A stretch of 11,326 bases of DNA from contig JAMOTX010000012.1 of the NCBI GenBank assembly GCA_027062145.1, positions 1-11,326 of the forward strand, read 5' to 3'. Shown here piece after piece: positions 9,298-11,326 of this stretch. Source of the stretch: Candidatus Altimarinota bacterium (GTDB lineage: Bacteria; Patescibacteriota; Gracilibacteria; BD1-5; UBA6164). How positions within the stretch are numbered: the stretch's first letter is position 1; each line of letters starts with the position of its first letter. The position numbers and the translations under genes were made by a program. The notes under the pieces are model-generated. The model saw only the letters and a list, made by a program, of their open reading frames with translations, did not search any database and was not told the origin of the DNA.

Positions 9298-9326
9298 ATT
9301 ATATCAATTAAGAAGTAAGTAAGAAA
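9298..9326 (-). promoter_or_regulatory. Candidate promoter of the regulator-efflux operon
   Basis: On the minus strand TATAAT (9298-9303) stands 12 bases before the regulator ATG; about 17 bases upstream is a weak TTTCTT (9321-9326). The downstream arm of the large inverted repeat falls between the two boxes, where a bound repressor would block RNA polymerase. Transcripts would have only a few untranslated bases. The match is suggestive given the base composition. Confidence 0.4.
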
Positions 9327-9354
9327 AGTTATACTTATATTACTTACTTCTTAA
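9308..9354. promoter_or_regulatory. 15-bp perfect inverted repeat, probable operator of the AbrB-type regulator
   Basis: TTAAGAAGTAAGTAA (9308-9322) is repeated as its exact reverse complement at 9340-9354, separated by 17 bases. The arms contain the tandem word AAGT-AAGT, and the spacer has a further small palindrome AAGT-TAT-ACTT (9326-9336), so the AAGT/ACTT word is arranged symmetrically over the whole site. The flanking genes are divergent and no T run follows, so a terminator is unlikely. The position just upstream of an AbrB-family gene suggests autoregulation, perhaps also affecting elp3. A 5' leader hairpin is the alternative. Confidence 0.6.
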
Positions 9355-9407
9355 ATAATACAACATAATTCTGTTTACAAAGTCAATTAATTACCTATAA
9401 ATTAAAA

Positions 9408-9435
9408 TTGTAAAAATAATAATTATATATATAAT
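9408..9435 (+). promoter_or_regulatory. Candidate elp3 promoter
   Basis: TTGTAA (9408-9413), a 16-base spacer and a perfect TATAAT (9430-9435) stand 27 bases before the elp3 ATG, giving a predicted leader of about 20 bases without a Shine-Dalgarno sequence. It is the best sigma70-like pair in this intergenic region. Confidence 0.5.
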
Positions 9436-9462
9436 CACTAAAATTTAGAAATAATTATATAT

Positions 9463-11169
9463 ATGGCAAATATTACACACTTGAATAATAAAATTGAAAT
9501 CCTAGATCAATTATTAAAAACATGACTTAATGCAACAAAAAAAGATCCAAAAAACTTTTCAAAAGATGATTATGCAAAACTAAAAAATGAAGTATATAAA
9601 AAATATAAAATTGCTAAACCTTTTCAATCAATAGAACTAATTGAAAGATATGAAGAATTAATGGCTGACTGAACTTTAGAAGAAGATTTATTTTTCAAAA
9701 AAATACTTAGGAAAAGATGAATTAGAAGCCTAAGCTGAGTAACTGTAATTTCATTATTAACAGATTTTTTTTGATGTCCTTGAAAATGTATTTTTTGTCC
9801 TACTTTTGAATGATTGCCAAAATCATATATTCCTAATGAACCTGCAGTTCAAAGAGCTGTAATGAATAACTTCGACCCTATTATGCAAATACATAATAGA
9901 CTTAGAGCATTAGAAATGACAGGTCATAAAATAGAAAAAAATGATGTTAGAATAATAGGTTGAACTTGGTCTGTTTATCCTAAACCTTATCAAGAAATGT
10001 TTATTAAAGCTATATATGATGCTTTTAATACATATGATGATATGAAAGTGTATCTTGAAAAAACTGACTTTTCAAATGATAAATTCGCAACCTTCAAATT
10101 AAAAGAATGATATAAAGCTAAATTGTCAAAATCACTAGAGGATGCAAAAAAAATAAATGAAACATCTAGATTGAGAGTTATTTGAATAGCGATAGAAACT
10201 AGACCTGATTGGGTTAATATTGAAGAAATTAAAAGACTTAGAAGTTACTGAGTAACAAGAGTTGAGATTTGATATCAAACTACAATTGATGAGATAAATG
10301 AATTAAATAAAAGATGACACTGAAATAAAGAAAGTATAGCTGCTACAAAAATGTTAAAAGATGCTTGATTTAAAGTAGTTGCGCATATGATGCCTAATTT
10401 ATTATGATCAAATCCTGACTTAGACAGAAAAGCATTAGCTACTGTTTTTGATGATCAGAATTTTAGACCTGATGAATTAAAAATTTATCCTATGATGGTT
10501 ACGGATAAATCAGAGCTTACAGATATATGGAAAAATGGTTGATTTAAAGCTTATGATGATGAAACCTTAATAAGCTTAACAGCTGACCTTCAAATGATGA
10601 TACCAGAATATATTAGATTAAATAGAACATATAGAGATATTCCTGCTGATCAAATATTAGAAGGTTCAATTATTGCAAATCTAAGACAAATAGTTGAAAA
10701 AAGAATAGCTGAAAAATGAGTGAAATTATTAGATACTAGACATAGAGAAATAAGAGAATGAAAAAATGATCCTAAAAATGCAATAATTCATACATTTGAA
10801 TATGAAGCAAGTGATTGAAAAGAATATTTTTTAACTTTTGAAGATCCAGAAGATAGAACTATTTTTAGCCTACTTAGACTAAGATTACCATGAATAAATA
10901 AAGAAGTTTTAGAAGTATTACCAGAACTTGAATGATGTGCTCTTATTAGAGAAATTCATACATTTTGAGATCAGCTTTCTGTTAACGAAAAAGGATCAAC
11001 TTTTGGTCAACATATAGGTTTTTGAAAAAAATTAATTGCTAAAAGTGAAAAAATTGCTAAGGAAAACTGATTTAATAAAATGGCAGTTATTGCCTGAGTA
11101 TGAGTAAGATGATATTATGAAAAAAGGTGATATGGATTAGTTTGAGAATATATGGTCAAAGAAATATAA
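9463..11169 (+). CDS. elp3: Elp3-family tRNA uridine(34) acetyltransferase (radical SAM plus GNAT)
   Basis: A 568-residue enzyme that would modify wobble uridine of tRNA using S-adenosylmethionine and acetyl-CoA. The radical-SAM cluster motif is C105-P-G-K-C109-I-F-C112, followed by P-K-S-Y-I-P-N-E-P-A-V-Q-R-A. G-G-T-W (166-169), I-E-T-R-P-D, H-M-M-P-N-L-L-G-S-N-P-D and L-K-I-Y-P are further family blocks in the right order. The C-terminal GNAT domain has R-E-I-H, the acetyl-CoA loop Q516-H-I-G-F-G and the ending Y-Y-E-K-R-G-Y-G-L-V-G-E-Y-M-V-K. Length fits the family. TGA encodes Gly throughout, including in the cluster motif; TGG encodes Trp. The linker between domains reads L-D-T-R-H-R-E-I, whereas I recall many archaeal and bacterial relatives having cysteines just before R-x-R-E, so a zinc site may be missing. 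The gene has its own promoter and terminator and is divergent from the efflux operon. Confidence 0.95.
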
Positions 11170-11188
11170 TATTCTTTGACTTTTTTTT
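11155..11188 (+). terminator. Intrinsic terminator of elp3, overlapping its stop codon
   Basis: GTCAAAGAA (11155-11163) pairs perfectly with TTCTTTGAC (11172-11180) across an 8-base loop, and eight T follow (11181-11188). The left arm is inside the last codons of elp3 and the TAA lies in the loop. Confidence 0.9.
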
Positions 11189-11241
11189 ATTAAACATTAA
11201 AATCTTTAAAAGGCAATACAATAAATATAACAAATATAAAC

Positions 11242-11326
11242 ATGAAATCAATTATAAAATCAACAACATCTAATCATATAAAATGATATTCTAAGGATGA
11301 TTTTAACCTAGCTTTTCAAAAAATAT
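11242..11326 (+). CDS. Possible start of an unidentified gene (partial at window edge)
   Basis: An ATG opens a frame of 28 codons that stays open to the right edge when TGA is read as Gly (MKSIIKSTTSNHIKGYSKDD...). The peptide resembles nothing I recognise and is too short to judge. It lies 72 bases after the elp3 stop and 54 bases past its terminator. A minus-strand gene ending in this stretch is an alternative, since one minus frame is open from the edge to a TAG at 11270. Confidence 0.3.

Noticed and set aside
9308..9354. The 15-bp inverted repeat as a transcription terminator
   Set aside because: It lies between divergent genes and has no T run after either arm; an operator fits the position better.
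9463..11169. TGA as tryptophan (mycoplasma/spiroplasma code 4)
   Set aside because: TGA columns fall on invariant glycines (C-P-G-K-C, G-G-T-W, CydA A-I-E-G) and TGG is still used for Trp.

Overview
The window comes from a very AT-rich bacterium that reads TGA as glycine (genetic code 25). This points to Absconditabacteria (SR1) or Gracilibacteria, both in the candidate phyla radiation (CPR). The clearest proof is in the Elp3 gene at the right end: TGA codes for the Gly of the radical-SAM motif C-P-G-K-C-I-F-C and one Gly of G-G-T-W. CydA, the RND pump and other genes give the same reading. TGG remains the Trp codon, which excludes the mycoplasma code. Read with the standard code, nearly every gene here appears shattered. 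No gene has a recognisable Shine-Dalgarno sequence.

Left part, all on the minus strand (transcribed right to left). A cytochrome bd oxidase unit runs DUF4492-like small protein (1701-1913), cydA (122-1662), cydB (start only, 1-88). It is preceded by a flavodoxin-fold NAD(P)H:quinone oxidoreductase (2048-2671) with its own terminator, and by a DEDDh 3'-5' exonuclease (2752-3585) between two strong hairpin terminators. The quinone reductase and the bd oxidase could form a minimal NAD(P)H to quinone to O2 chain; this is inference from adjacency.

Middle part, also minus strand. A tight four-gene unit contains an AbrB-type regulator (9061-9285), a lipoprotein periplasmic adaptor of the HlyD/AcrA type with an exceptionally long helical region (7302-9043), a complete RND-superfamily permease (4083-7298), and a small four-helix membrane protein (3653-4081). 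It ends at a 20-bp perfect inverted repeat. No TolC-like outer-membrane partner is visible.

Right part, plus strand. An intergenic region carries a 15-bp perfect inverted repeat, probably the operator of the AbrB-type regulator. Divergently transcribed elp3 (9463-11169) follows; its intrinsic terminator overlaps the stop codon. A possible truncated reading frame begins near the right edge.

Two otherwise well-preserved genes carry single apparent frameshifts: cydA at an A6 run near 1511-1516, and the adaptor near 8801-8813. In both places the protein also looks slightly shorter than its family or its own internal counterpart. These may be assembly errors or real small deletions, and only reads can decide.
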